Shown: positions 9,965 through 21,430 of the stretch, piece after piece
Layout: the number at the start of each line of letters is the position of its first letter
Position numbering within the stretch: the first letter of the stretch is position 1
Source: Conchocele bisecta
Taxonomy: Eukaryota; Mollusca; Bivalvia; Lucinida; Thyasiridae
Direction of reading: 5' to 3'
NCBI GenBank assembly: GCA_029237695.1
Contig: CM055272.1
Span: 12,946,042 to 13,010,041, forward strand
DNA length: 64,000 nucleotides
Notes under the pieces: generated by a model
What the model saw: only the letters and a program-made list of their open reading frames with translations
The model's database searches: none
What the model was told of the DNA's origin: nothing
Made by a program: the position numbers and the translations under genes

Positions 9965-10772
9965 TACACAGGCTATATGGTGTAATATTTCCCGTCTGGA
10001 GGTAATTTCCTTCAGTACCTTCAGACGGGCAATATTACACCATATAGCCTGTGTAGAATCACAATAACGTATTTGTCATACCGCAGATCCTTAATTTGGC
10101 CGTATAAACATATCTCTTCTTTTGATCTTTGCGTTTTTTCAGGAAGAAAAATAATCCGAGATTCGATTTTCTACCGTCAGTCTTACTATAAAGGCGTAAA
10201 TGAATATTTGGGTTTTTTATTAAACGAAAACAAACTAGATATGGGGTAAGAAATCCATCGAAAACGACTTTATGACAGTTTTTTTATATCGTGTAATTTA
10301 ATTTATATTCCACTGCTCTATCGATCTGCTCTCCCTTTGGCGCCTCTAGAACAATGCCACTGGTTCCCAAACATTCGCTGTCATTGCTACGCCGCGTTTC
10401 GTGCGTGAACCCATAGTTTGTGACCTAAATATAGCCGTGTCACGAAGCCAAGTGTGATGAGATTTGAAAACACTAAACGGGACAGTTTGGCTAATTTGTC
10501 GCTCATATTTTGATGAGCGAAGAATATTTATGGACAAATAAACAATAAAGACTGGTTTTAAGTGTACAATCTTTTTACTTGTATTGATCAATTCGGGTTT
10601 TTGTTGTGCTTAGTGAGGAATACAATTCTTGCAAAATGTGTCTTCATTGGGCGCCAGGCGCCGGAGAGGAAACGCAATTCCTCTATGTCTGACGGCCTTG
10701 GCAGGTCATATCATATATATGACCAGGCAAGCTAGCCAATCAAAAGCCGAGAAACTTATCTGCGGTATGAAA
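9965..10772. mobile_element. Insertion of unknown type inside the P2 left terminal repeat
   Basis: The terminal-repeat match stops after GGTTGGAAACT and resumes at TACTCCACAGTGGCACC. The extra 0.8 kb starts with a strong hairpin (arms 9964-10000 and 10019-10055, CTACACAGGCTATATGGTG and its complement). It contains no recognisable coding sequence. I see no clean inverted termini for the whole block, so it may be a nested or truncated element. Confidence 0.6.
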
Positions 10773-11389
10773 ATACTCCACAGTGGCACCCCTAAATTCG
10801 ACTTGTACCATTTTGTTGGAGGGTCGTGGATTTATCCTAGTGGGTGTACTGTTCCCATATATAATTTTCACATATTTTTGACAACTCCAATATTATCAAA
10901 ACATATGAAAATGTCCAATAAATAATTTTCATCCACTTCTGACAACTGTAATATTGACATAAGTTGATGAAAATAAATATTGATTGTAAATCAATATGGT
11001 ATTTTTCAATTTATGGTAAAATTGAATACGAGATATGTAAAGTTTTAACAATATTTTATTGAACAACAACATATTTACAACATGTATGTTTAAGCTACAA
11101 TATTCAAGAAGCATGACGTATTTCCATTGGTTCGCACTGTCTCTGTCCATGAAGCGTCAGCAATGGGGGTCTTAGTCCAAGCATTGTTTCAGTCTTTCCA
11201 CTAATCCGTAAGTTCGGTTTGCAGTGATTGAATAAGAAATTCACAATGTTGTCATTGTATCGAAATACAAGACACGCTCATTTAACTTCTCCAAAATACT
11301 GTATAGTTCAAGTCATGCTGTTGCATATGATCCCACTATAACGTTTGATGTTGCATGGGATTCAATGTATTCAAGCCTAGTTTAATAGG

Positions 11390-12060
11390 GCTAACTGTAC
11401 TTTACGGAACGGAACGGAACCCAACAGGGGTTACACCGTTAAATATAAAACACATATTGACCAGGGTTCTACGTTTATCAATCACTTTTATTAACATTTA
11501 TAACAAGGATTGGACGTATTATTCTATATATAAATTTGAATTGGTGTCTTGTTGTGTAGCGACTGTATCGGTGCCATTACACACAGGAAACAATAGGGTC
11601 ACTAGCAATCGCCACGTCACCCAGTGGTGTGATGTGTAGAATGTGGTGCACCGTGCTACTACACAACTTGACACAGCCATAGACCGCACCACCTCTCCAC
11701 ATATCAGAATTGATCATAACAGCTAGTTCCTTGTTCCGTTCCGTTCCGTAACTGTACTTTACGGAACTAGATTTGTTTTTCGCTAGAATGCCGATAATCT
11801 TCCTAATAGGCGTCATCTAAGTGATGATGATCGGTTGTAAATGTGCCCATGTGATAACACTCTCAATGCCACTCCAGTGACTGAGAATTGAGCATAATAT
11901 TTGCTTGTTCCGTTCCGTTCCGTTAAGCAGTTAGCCCCTACGGTAACTGTACTTTACGGAACGGAACGAGATTGTTTTTCGCTAGAATACGGTTACTGAT
12001 ACTCTTCTGATACTCTTCCTACATACGCGTCATCTAAATCATAATGATTGGTTAAAACTG
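11390..12060. repeat. GGAAC-rich repeats and a roughly 180-bp tandem duplication
   Basis: GTACTTTACGGAAC occurs near 11399, 11754 and 11950, and CCGTTCCGTTCCG occurs in inverted sense near 11734 and 11911. Segments 11735-11850 and 11911-12050 share CTGTACTTTACGGAAC, TTGTTTTTCGCTAGAAT and a GTCATCTAA block, so they are a decayed tandem duplication. The stretch 11088-12120 otherwise shows no gene. Confidence 0.6.
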
Positions 12061-12121
12061 AGCATATGCTCAGAATTAACCATTAGGTTTGAGAGGAGTC
12101 TGAGTATGAAATTGATAACAA

Positions 12122-13305
12122 GTGTTATACCCTCGGCCCCGTATCTCATTTACATACCTATCTGCCCCCGCACAGTCCCACCCTACACATGTACGTATTC
12201 ATGAAGGTCTGGGTAGCCCGCCAAATAAGTACGAAAATCAAAGGGCTGAAGCCATAAACAGTGTCTTAAAAGAAGCAGTGGGTGAAGCTTCCGTTGACCA
12301 AGTGATTTGGTGTATGATAATGTTGTTTTGCCTCAAGAGAGAGAATGTATAAAAGCTATATATTCACAGGGCGAATACAGAATTGCCCACGAATTAAACA
12401 CCTAGAAGTGCACCCTTCCAAGTGGAAGACTATGAGTGTAGAGCAGACAAAGACATATAAGAAAGGTACTCTTTCCCACTCAATTGGAGTCCCAAGAGTT
12501 GATATATGTAATGTTATCGGTTCAAGGAGAAGAATGTGCCGATTATTTATCCAACGTGCCCAATGCAGTAGTAAGAAGTATTTGGCATGACGCTGAAACA
12601 TTGCCGTCAAATGCAAAATTTACGGACATTGATGAGACAAGTACATGTATTATTTACATTAAGAAAGCATTTGTTATCAATTGTAAAACGAAATGCTATA
12701 CACGTGAATGTGATCTGTTACGTCAACTTCAGTTATGTGCTGATAACAGATCTTCGGTTTTGGATCTTCTAAAGAATCGTAGATACCGTGCGTCTGTTGC
12801 AGTCCGGAAACATCTAAGTTCGTCGGCAGGAGAAAAGAGGGTGAAAAAACCACGTAAAGGCAAACAGAACGTTGTCAAGCGGCCTATACATACTGAGGTT
12901 CGTAGTCAACCACAAGTTGATCTTCGTCAGAAAAGACCATACCAGTTCAATGAAATTTGGCATAACGATGAACATTTTAATATTGAACATTTAGGTTAAC
13001 TCAACAAAACTAAACAAGTACATTGTATCTCGTACAGCTGTCTCCTCTCAGCAGTAAATACATTACCACCATACGACATAGTTTTCGGTCATAAAGAGAG
13101 GTATTATTACCCGTCTACTGATACTCAAGGAAATAAGCAAATTAAATCTAATTTCGAAAAACGTGCAACTAAATACTATTGCATAAAAAGAGAGTGTATC
13201 TTAAATAGACACCCATACTTCTGGACAGGCCTTATTAATCTACAGAGAGCGGACCTTCTACAATGTCACTTGCAGCTGCTACGTGATGTGTTTGATTTGG
13301 GCTGA
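12122..13305 (+). pseudogene. Unrecognised pseudogene lying inside P2 (possibly transposase-derived)
   Basis: Fragments in more than one frame look like one decayed protein: KYENQRAEAINSVLKEA near 12220, a long frame 12484-12999 (WHDAETLPSNAKFTDID; basic KRVKKPRKGKQNVVKRP; FNEIWHNDEHFNIEHLG), then a stop followed by a frame to about 13304 containing PPYDIVFGHKERYYYP and RHPYFWTG. The general look (a transposase-like AEAINSVLK segment, a basic linker and a compact C-terminal block) resembles genes dispersed by transposons in molluscs, but I cannot name the family. It occupies the space where the PolB C-terminus would be, so it is an insertion or replacement. Confidence 0.4.
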
Positions 13306-13411
13306 TAATTTGTTTCCACCAAATACCATTTGAATACAATGGATGTGCACATTTCAATATATTTCAATGGCCAATAGTACAGTACATATATATAATGTAG
13401 TCACGTAGGAT

Positions 13412-13890
13412 ATGTGCGCTAAAATTGACATTTTGGCTTTATCATATATAGATGAGAAGATCGTGAATCATTCCGATGTCGAAGATTTAGAGTCGGAACT
13501 GATAGAAAGTGAAGAGTATTCCATTGATTTGCGTCTAAAACTACGGAAACTGAAAGAGGACATTACGAAATCCAATGACAGTGTAGTGTTGGATACACAA
13601 GAGGACGCTAACAGTAGTGCAATAACTGGACAAGGTACAAACATTTCTAATTGTTCTATTCAACGAGGGCCAAGTTCAAATTCGTCATTTCATAGACTTC
13701 CGAAACTGCTCTTACCAACATTTAGCGGAGATGTCGCTGAATGGCAATCTTTCTGGGACTCGTATGAATCGGCTGTGCATTTGAATCCCACCCTGGCTGA
13801 TGTTCAAAAGTTCAACTACTTACGGTCCTTACTAGTAGGTACCGAATCAACCGCAATTGCAGGATTTCAACTTACTAACGCCTACTACCA
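13412..13890 (+). pseudogene. BEL/Pao gag fragment
   Basis: The frame contains LPKLLLPTFSGDVAEWQSFW followed by DSYESAVHLNP and VQKFNYLRSLL, the hallmark of BEL/Pao Gag (DUF1759 region). An acidic coil precedes it. It ends abruptly around AIAGFQLTN and the next frame belongs to the other end of the polyprotein, so everything from late gag to mid-integrase is missing. Confidence 0.8.
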
Positions 13891-14212
13891 ACGACCCATT
13901 TGATCGCCAGTCAGTTACAAAACTGGCTACGCACCAGACGATGATGATCAACCACTTCCGAGATAGATGGCGTCATGAGTATTTGACCGCTCTACGAGAA
14001 CGTCATCAGACGACAGGCAGAAATGATCAAACGATTTCTGTCGGAGACGTTGTGTTGGTCCACGATGATGTCCCTCGGTTTTTGTGGAAACTCGCAGTCG
14101 TTGAAGAATTAGTTCCGGGAAAAGATGGACTTATTCGCAGTGCTAAAATTCGAACACAGAATGGTTTTACAAATCGTCCAATAGTGAAACTATACCCTCT
14201 AGAAATGTGTTA
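13890..14212 (+). pseudogene. BEL/Pao integrase C-terminal domain fragment
   Basis: RDRWRHEYLTALRERHQ and VGDVVLVHDD...WKLAVVEEL...LIRSAKIRT...RPIVKLYPLE form the C-terminal domain that ends BEL/Pao polyproteins (DUF5641). It is joined directly to the gag fragment. A 3' LTR probably starts near 14408 (TGTAACATGAG after the G-rich GAATGTCGGGAAT) and stops by about 14560 where PolB sequence resumes. The whole remnant spans about 13.3-14.56 kb. Confidence 0.8.
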
Positions 14213-15785
14213 AATTAACTGTATAGAATGTGAAACTTGTACTGAGAACTGAATCTCAGAGACTTTATTTAGCAAAGATTTGTTATTTCATAAGTAAGTT
14301 TCATACTAAGTACTTTTCAGAAGTAATATATTTACTTCAGTGATATATTAAGTTACTTAATATTCTGCTATTCAGGCTACTTTTCGAGGCCCCGAGAATG
14401 TCGGGAATTGTAACATGAGATAAGAGCGTCAATCGTAACGTAACTTAACGTAACGTCCCACGCTTGCGGCGACGTCACTTCCGTTGTTATTGTTTATTAG
14501 TAACGTTAATGTCGAACCTGAAATACACAACAAGCTAAGCTAACATAGTTTGTTACTCCACTATATATTCCCATATGTTTGGTGCATCAAGGCAAATTCC
14601 TTCAGCTTCTTCATAGTCCTTAACAAATGTTTCTTTGTCTTTTTCTGATACACACCATCCGGGGTAACCACTTGCTTCTTGTTTGATTTTAAGAAAATTG
14701 TCCATATACCCAGAGAAAAAGTCATTAGATTTTTCAGAAAAATGCCATACTTCATAACACGTCTAACAAAGTGTTGTCACAGTCCAATGCATTAAACAAT
14801 TCTATTGTCACCCATGTACCAACCAAAGCTCTTTCTTCAATTATATGTGTACACTGTGTAGAACTTTCTTCTCCACATGTTATACATAGTGTAAACATGT
14901 GTTTGTTATTCCAATGTGTCGGTAACACGGGATGAAATATATTTTCAGGGGGAAGAACTTTACATTTTAGCAAACCCTCATACTGTCGGATGTTTTCTAC
15001 ATCAATGTTTTCTTTTGTCAAAATTTCGGGGTGTCCTATCGGATGTTCTTTGTGCTTACATACAAATGGATACAATGAACAAATATAAATAAATTTCATT
15101 TCGTGATCTGAAATTTCTTCAACATCGTATTTAATTTGTATGTCATTACAACGTCCACCAAACAATAAAGGACCAATTTGGTAGTCACCGCCATTCTTTT
15201 GCATGTTGGATAACAATATTGTTTTCGTGTGATTATACTTTGAATCCATCGAATATCTTTCATTGAACATTTACGTTTAATCGGATCTCTGCTTGAAATA
15301 ATTCCGATCTGGTTACTAGGCATGTATTTGCTACGCCAAACTTTGTTATATGCGTCAGCGATTGTACTGGCTTCTAAAAACGGATCTATACCACCATATT
15401 CCATGAATACCTTCCTGAATTCTCCACAGCCACGTCTCAAAATATCTACATCCGATCGACAATATTTCTCCATTTCTTGTTTGAAATTGAAACAATCATT
15501 GTTTTCCACACGTTCGTTATACCATGATAAAAACTTTTCCCTAGCAGTTGTCCCCATTCAATCTGGTTTGTAATAAGAGACATGCACGTATGGACCAACA
15601 TAATTGGCAAATTTGTCAGTATTTTCCCAATGTGGAAAATATCCCTTATCCATTTCTTTCAATTCAAAGGTTTCTGGAAATTTTGCCAATCCTGAACTTA
15701 TGAAATTATATGAATCAATCAATCTTATTCCTCCAGCTTCCAAAACCATGTTATTACCGTTCATTTTCATTATTACCCTTGGATG

Positions 15786-17000
15786 AATGGAATGGAATGG
15801 TGCTTAACGGCCCATCAACACAAAATAGTATCATTTAGGGCCAAGAAATGTAGATGAAGAATAAAAATAATAGTAATATAGTATTATATATATATGGTAG
15901 GCAATCAGATGATTAGGGTAAAAATACCAATACCATGAGCAATAGAGATGAGTAAAATGTATACATATGATAAAATAATAGAAATGAGAACCATGTATAC
16001 AATGATAAAATTAAATTTTCCGATACGAGTTAGTTTCATGGAGAAAGCGAAGCAAACCTTCAATGTTCTCCACATGGAATAGCTCCGCAAGTGAAGTAAC
16101 ATTGAAGTGTTGGCGTCGAATATCGGCAAAGTCGACACAGTCCAGTAGGATGTGTTACACGGTAAATGCGCTGTGGCATGGAATACACCATGGTCGCGGC
16201 TCACCCTTGATCATATACGAACGCGTTAGTCGTGTATGTCCAATGCGCAATCGACTAAGGACAACTTCATCCACGTCTGTAACCAGGAGTCCATTCGCAC
16301 AGAGTCGGTTTCACAGCATGAAGTTTATTATCTGTGAGCAGATCCCACAGGGTCTGCATTGTATCGGAGATGAATGAGTTGATGGATGATTTAAAATCAT
16401 GATAGCAAACAGGAAAATGAGAAGTCGGTAGCTCCATGGCGGCCTTGGAAGCACTGATACCAGTATGACTGGGGAGCCAACAAAAAATAATATCCTTGCC
16501 AGACGAATGTAAAATATGGTGTAGCTCCATGATTTGGCGGATAAGTGGATGTTCAAGCTTCATGTTGTACAAAGCTTGTAGTGAAGATAATGAATCGGAA
16601 AATAAAATGAATTGCTTTCTCCAAGATATTTTCGCAAAATCAAGAGCATGTAAAATTGCCCTCAATTCCGCAGAAAATATCGAAAATTTGTCTGGGAGTC
16701 TGGATTGAAGATCTCCCTCGGACAGCGGCAGCAGCTACTACCCGGTCCCTGACCTTTGAGCCATCAGTAAAAAGCGGAGTGTATGTATTGTATCTGTCTT
16801 TAACTTCAAGAAAAAGTGATTTAAAAATGGATGGATCAGTTGTTGCTTTCGTGTGCTGACTAAGTTCGAAGATCACCTTGGGCTGCTTCAATTGCCACGG
16901 TGGTGTATCTGGAACAGCGTATTTGGCAATGTGATCCATATCCAAGCCAGCATCGTGTATCAAAGGATCCATTCTCTTGCCGAATGGTGGCTTGAAGCTT
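15786..17000 (-). mobile_element. 5'-truncated Nimb/I-like LINE inserted in PolB
   Basis: On the minus strand this matches the 3' half of the LINE at 42.4-44.9 kb. It runs from the YDTVFHR/PLIHDAGL region through the RNase H motifs (LFSDSLSSLQAL; IIFCWLPSHTGI) and the C-terminal Cys/His region to a tail read as TTAAGCACCATTCCATTCC at 15787-15808. PolB sequence resumes on both sides. Stops and frameshifts are present. Confidence 0.85.
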
Positions 17001-17690
17001 GCCTTGGTTGAAACATTCCCTTTTCAATGAGATGGTGAAGTATGAATTGCCCATCATACGCTTTGAAATTATGTGCAATAGCTGTGACACCTTTATGTTG
17101 TTTTCAAAACAACCAATTACAAAATTCTGACAAAGTATTTTTTCCTTCAAATACTACTTCTCTTCCTCCAGGAAACCCGACTACAACATTCACAATTGAA
17201 TTCTAGTGGTTCATTCATACATTCATCACAAGCTCTGTGTGCAATACAATAGTTAGGAATGTGTACACCAGTGTCTTGTTGACATTTGAAATCATAAAAT
17301 ATGAAAAACGGTTCATGATCATCTTCTTCAGTTTTGCTTTTGACAGTATGACATTTGTGGTTAAAATTTACAATCTGTTTACAAAATTTGCATTTCTTCT
17401 TTCCTCTGCATGTATGATTCTTCTTTGTGTCGGCAAACTGTCCTCCACATTTGCCACAACATTTTATGAGTTGACAAATTGATTTCTTTTGTCGCCCTTC
17501 AATTTGCTTGTGATTTGCAAAACACATTCCACTATAAAATGTCCTGAGACAATCTTTGCACTTGATACAATCTACCACATGATTTTGTTTTGGAACGACA
17601 TGCCTGACACGAAGTAGGGCATATATGTGTTTCGCAATTTTGGTAAGCAACATCACAAATTTCACAATAGTAATGACATCCAAGAAAGAA

Positions 17691-18641
17691 GAGTTGGGTA
17701 TCGCCGGAAAAAACGTATCGCGATACGTATCATGATAGTCGGGACGTATCACGATATGTATCACCATAGTATCGCGGATTACTCTGATAACCAGTTACAC
17801 TGTTTTTGTACTGTGCAGCCAAAGTTGTGTACCATACATAGTTGTTGTGTGGTGTTTATCACTGTTTATAATTAGTTGTATGCATGTTCTACTCGTTTTT
17901 CTTTAATACAAAATAGATCAATTAGTTATATTGCATAATTAATTGGCCTCCAGACGGTTTTCAAATAATAAAAAAAATGCCCATGGACAGAAAGAGGTGG
18001 GGCTGTGGTGAGGGGGTGGAGGGCGCTTGGGTAGGGAGGATTGAAATTCTAATGTCTCAAAAAAAGATCGCTAAATGCACAATACTCAATAATAATGATG
18101 CAGCTCAATTTGATTGATACTAACATTGTGATTTGGAGTTGAATTTGTTTTATTATTATTATTTTTATTGAATTGTTGAACATATATTCAAAATGAATTT
18201 ACAAGGACCCACAAACACACAGAGGCATCATTAAACAACAATTTTGCACTTTAATTTTACACCAAAAACGGCCAGTTCTATTGTAACGCTGCCTTTTTCG
18301 ATGTGGAAGTGAAATAAAATGGTTGCGAAAACCCATGACACGGCTTGTGTTCCGAACTTCCGGTTTGATATGAAGTTAATAAAAAAAAATGCCATCAACT
18401 GCGCACAAGCCAAACGGTTCAATAAAGTTTTTTTTGTGCACATTAATGATTGTTAAAGAAACTGTCGATGTCCTAGGATGTCGAATCCAGAGGTTCCTAT
18501 AAAAATCACTTAATTACAATGTAGCTATCGTCAACTATCGATAGTTGGCAGTGCATCGCGATACATGTATCGTGAAGATATGTACCTCGATCTATCGATG
18601 CATCGATACTATCGATCCACGACTACAAGAAACCCAACACT
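17691..18641. mobile_element. Foldback/hAT-like non-autonomous element inserted in PolB
   Basis: The block starts GAGTTGGGTATCG and ends AAACCCAACAC, giving short inverted ends (GTTGGGT). Subterminal zones are rich in the same short words in both orientations (ATCGCGATAC, ATCGATAG). PolB reading continues from FLDV... on one side to the upstream part on the other. No transposase frame is seen and I could not find a clear target duplication. Confidence 0.5.
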
Positions 18642-19485
18642 AGTTGTAATGCAGTCATAGTGATCTTGATTATAGAATACATGTATCACTTTGCTGTATG
18701 ACTGAATTTCTGGATATTCAAACAACAATTCTGTTTTCAAATGTTGTTGATGAATCTTGCTCACATATTCTGGATACATACGTATATTATTGAATGTTCC
18801 TCAATTCCACAAGCTTTCTGTGGTGAAATTCCAACTTCATTCAATAATTTCCCTACTTCAATACGTTGTAACGATCTTCTGGAATCTCTGATTACATTCC
18901 ACCGCATATTTCATGTTGAAGAGACTTCTCGATCAGCATGACATTTTCCAACAACAATAGCCCCGGGATGCTGTCTTTTGAATTTTCAATTTTCACAACA
19001 GTTTTCTTCTTTTTCGTGAAAAACTCGACAATCAATTTCCGAGGTCGTCTTCTTTCTTCCAGAACCTGTTGGCATTTTGGTAAACGTTGTTTCGATTGTC
19101 ATCTCACCATCGTTCAAATTAAAATCCATATTCGATAGTGTAACTTTTCTATTGCTTGTAACAACATGCTCCCATTCAAATCTTCAACATTCAAGAATGG
19201 AATCGGTATCCCCATCTATAATGCAGGGTGATTTAATGTCACCCTGATTTTGTCGCGTGGATCTCAATCAATTCGCTAGATGATTTGATGAACAATATCA
19301 TCAAATAATATCCCCACGAAGTTTTGAGGGTGTTCAAATTTCTTGAATGTTGTTTTAAAAACTGATCATTCAGTTCTGAATTTTCTTGATCTTCGACTTT
19401 TTTCTTGTATAAGATCATACAATCTTCTAACATCTGGCGACTCTTCGGTTTCACTCTCGGTGTCCGAGTATGGTACAAGTGGCAT

Positions 19486-19626
19486 GTTGAAGGTTCATTC
19501 GTCAGAATAAAGTATCAAACAATTTGCAGCAGATTATATACTATTGCTACACCGTGACGACTATAAAAGAAGCCACAGACTCCAGATGGTCATCATTAGT
19601 CTACTGGACTCTGAAGGAAACTAGTC
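19486..19626. promoter_or_regulatory. Divergent promoter between PolB and the CCHC gene
   Basis: The 141 bases separate two ATGs pointing apart (19485 minus, 19627 plus). CTATAAAAG at 19561-19569 is a good TATA box for the rightward gene, 57 bases before its ATG. A second AT-rich site, ATTATATAC near 19533, could serve either direction. Confidence 0.55.
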
Positions 19627-20319
19627 ATGGACTCTCAAGCGACAGAACGTTCTTCCATTCAACTACAAAAACACGAGGAACATTTTGCTGACTATTTCGA
19701 AAGTATGAAATATTGGCACAAAGGATGTGAAATTAATTTATATGTAAATACGTTTACTCACGCAGTCGAATTCAGAAACATACCGAAAATCTATCCGATA
19801 AAATATATTGGAAACTTTGTTGGATCGTTTATATCTTACAACTATTCGGGCGATTCTGAGTACCTGATTTCTACACGGAAGAGGTTTAACAAATTCAGCA
19901 TCGATGAGAAATATGGAGGGGACGAAGTATCACCTAACATATGTTACATCTGTCAATCAACGGAGCATTGGGCTAATACATGCAGTCAGAAGATACAAGG
20001 AAAGTACATGGATGTGTTTGTGAATCTATATTCTCACGAAGTTCAATTTTCGGATTCGCCTAGTATCACCAAAGACATGTGTGTTGGAAAAGTCATGTCT
20101 TAATACAACGAAGAGAGTCATCTGAAGCTGCCGATAAATATTATGTACACTGGATGTTTCAACTGTAAATCGAAATCACATTGGGATAGTGATTGTGACC
20201 AGAAGCCAAGTTCGAAGACAGTGTAAGTTAAGGCCCCAGAGAAACCAGAGAACAGTCGTAAACGTAAACGCCAGGGTGAACCGAGTGTTACAGTCAAGAA
20301 GAAGAAATTGGACTTTTAG
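19627..20319 (+). pseudogene. Double CCHC zinc-knuckle protein with basic tail
   Basis: The frame begins MDSQATERSS and continues in one frame to TAG 20317-20319, interrupted by TAA at 20101-20103 and 20224-20226. The domains in order are an N-terminal region containing INLYVNTFTHAVEF, which partly recurs later as VNLYSHEVQF, so the protein may be an internal duplication. Then come a CCHC knuckle CYICQSTEHWANTC, a second knuckle CFNCKSKSHWDSDC, and a tail with NLS-like KRKR and KKKK. It would bind nucleic acid, probably in the nucleus. Divergent pairing with PolB suggests a replication or early role. I know no standard Polinton name for it. Confidence 0.6.
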
Positions 20320-20464
20320 ATTTGATTGATTTATATGTCTTGTTAAATGAATACAAGTTGAAATGTTTGTATTGTTTGTTATTTATCATTTTATAATTTG
20401 TATGGTCAATTCATATGATTTATAAAATGCAAGTGTTTCTCTCGGGAAATATGTCTAATAAAAT

Positions 20465-20725
20465 TCAGACAGATCTGGATACAAGTTATTCATTGTAACT
20501 TTCCACACAAAATTGTGTTTGGAAGGCCAGTAATAACCACGTCTTGCAAAGAATTGTCGTAACAATTCTTCGTTTCTCTTTTTCTTCATTATCATCATTT
20601 TTCCTGGAGAATACAATTTTTCTCAAAGGTTGAAAGAATTTCCTGATCTGCATTCTGGCATGTAAGAATGAATAGAATGATACTGTATGCTCAACATGTA
20701 GATCCAGAAATGATTTCATTGGATG
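20465..20725 (-). pseudogene. Possible small leftward gene of unknown function
   Basis: Minus-strand frames give MKSFLDLHVEHTVSFYSF and, after a shift, an Arg/aromatic-rich end (ARRGYYWPSKHNFVWKV) that looks protein-like. An AATAAA lies on the plus strand at 20457-20462 for the opposing CCHC gene, so the two would converge. No homology is claimed. Confidence 0.3.
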
Positions 20726-20806
20726 AAATTTAGAGGATTTGATTGAATAAGGATTCTGTCCCTCTCATTGGATGAATTTCAATCCGTGTTTACAGTCAAG
20801 CTTGTG

Positions 20807-20839
20807 TAAGTAGGTCAATCCGTTTGCTGGGTATAAAAG
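20807..20839 (+). promoter_or_regulatory. Promoter: shared upstream motif plus TATA box (copy 1)
   Basis: TAAGTAGGTCAATCC (20807-20821), ten bases, then TATAAAAG (20832-20839). The ATG of the next gene follows at 20889. The same motif at the same spacing precedes the gene at 21879. Confidence 0.75.
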
Positions 20840-20888
20840 CATGTGTTTTTAACACATACTTCACTTGCTTAATCGAACACTCAAAGAA

Positions 20889-21167
20889 ATGGATACTGAT
20901 CGAATCAATATGATGTCAAGGCGGATATCAGAATTGATTGAAGTAGCAGGGTCGATGAGGGAAGACATAGTAGCACTGCAATTGGTTACGGCTGACCTGG
21001 CGGCTAGAATAACGGAACAACCAAAACCTGTTTACAAAGAATTTGAAACGGACGACCGAACGAATTTTACTACAGAAACAAAACCTGATACTACTGGTAT
21101 AAGTCTTGCCAGAGTCAAAACTCGCGAATCAACCAGCAAATGGCGACGCATTTGCACTGAATATTAG
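20889..21167 (+). CDS. Small coiled-coil protein of unknown function
   Basis: A 92-codon intact frame starting at ATG 20889 (MDTDRINMMSRRISELIEV), 50 bases after a TATA box. Residues 1-45 have heptad-like hydrophobic spacing consistent with a coiled coil; the rest is polar and ends with a basic KWRR. The next small gene with the same promoter motif (21879-22480) also encodes helical sequence. A perfect histone-type stem-loop starts 30 bases after the stop. Function is unknown. Confidence 0.55.
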   Translation: MDTDRINMMSRRISELIEVAGSMREDIVALQLVTADLAARITEQPKPVYKEFETDDRTNFTTETKPDTTGISLARVKTRESTSKWRRICTEY

Positions 21168-21196
21168 TTTGTGTATGTGTACACTCTAAACAAAAC

Positions 21197-21212
21197 GGCC
21201 CTTTTCAGGGCC
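21197..21212 (+). terminator. Histone-type 3' stem-loop 1
   Basis: GGCCCTTTTCAGGGCC fits the replication-dependent histone mRNA consensus GGYYYUUHUHARRRCC with a 6-bp stem and 4-base loop. It has the A/C-rich 5' flank (CAAAAC) and ACCACACA after it. It lies 30 bases downstream of the 20889-21167 frame, on the same strand. The reverse complement does not fit the loop rule, so orientation is informative. Confidence 0.85.
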
Positions 21213-21430
21213 ACCACACATTATTACGAAAATATTACTTTCAAATGTATATCCTAATAACTTTGTATATTGAGGACCCCTTTTTACCGTTAGTTGTTAA
21301 ACACAAGATACATTTCGATTTGTAAAACATGTAATATCTTCAGATGTTATTTAAACATTTTATAAGTTAGCATGCGTACAATCTGATCCGATGTAATTTA
21401 TACATGCTTACTCTCAGGTCGGATGTAACA

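Larger units (their letters stand above)
9581..11087 (+). repeat. Left terminal inverted repeat of P2 (interrupted)
   Basis: Read in reverse complement it matches the right end 29350-30054: outer palindrome, spacer (CCAGTCAACCTACATACTAT), diverged tandem units (CACCCCTAAATTCGACTTG), inner AT-rich zone with the dyad at 10977-10997. The match is broken between about 9965 and 10772 by an insertion. Without it the repeat would be close to 700 bases, within the 100-1000 reported for Polintons. Confidence 0.85.
14561..19485 (-). pseudogene. polB: Polinton family-B DNA polymerase (protein-primed type), broken and C-terminally truncated
   Basis: Starts at ATG 19485 reading left. The N-terminal region is in pieces (19478-18650): LNHPAL-like segment, GSGRKK motif, IRDSRRSLQ-type segment. 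After a foldback insertion (17691-18641) comes a Cys-rich part with CIKCKDC, CGKCGG and CKFCKQ (17147-17690). Then an exonuclease region follows, frameshifted near 17090. A LINE insertion (15786-17000) comes next, and after it 15096-15770 with exonuclease motif YCRSDVDILRRGC and 14752-15270. The final frame (14561-14755) precedes the catalytic palm, whose YGDTDS-type motif is absent: the BEL/Pao remnant and unknown pseudogene occupy that place. This enzyme would copy the element from protein-primed ends. Confidence 0.85.
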
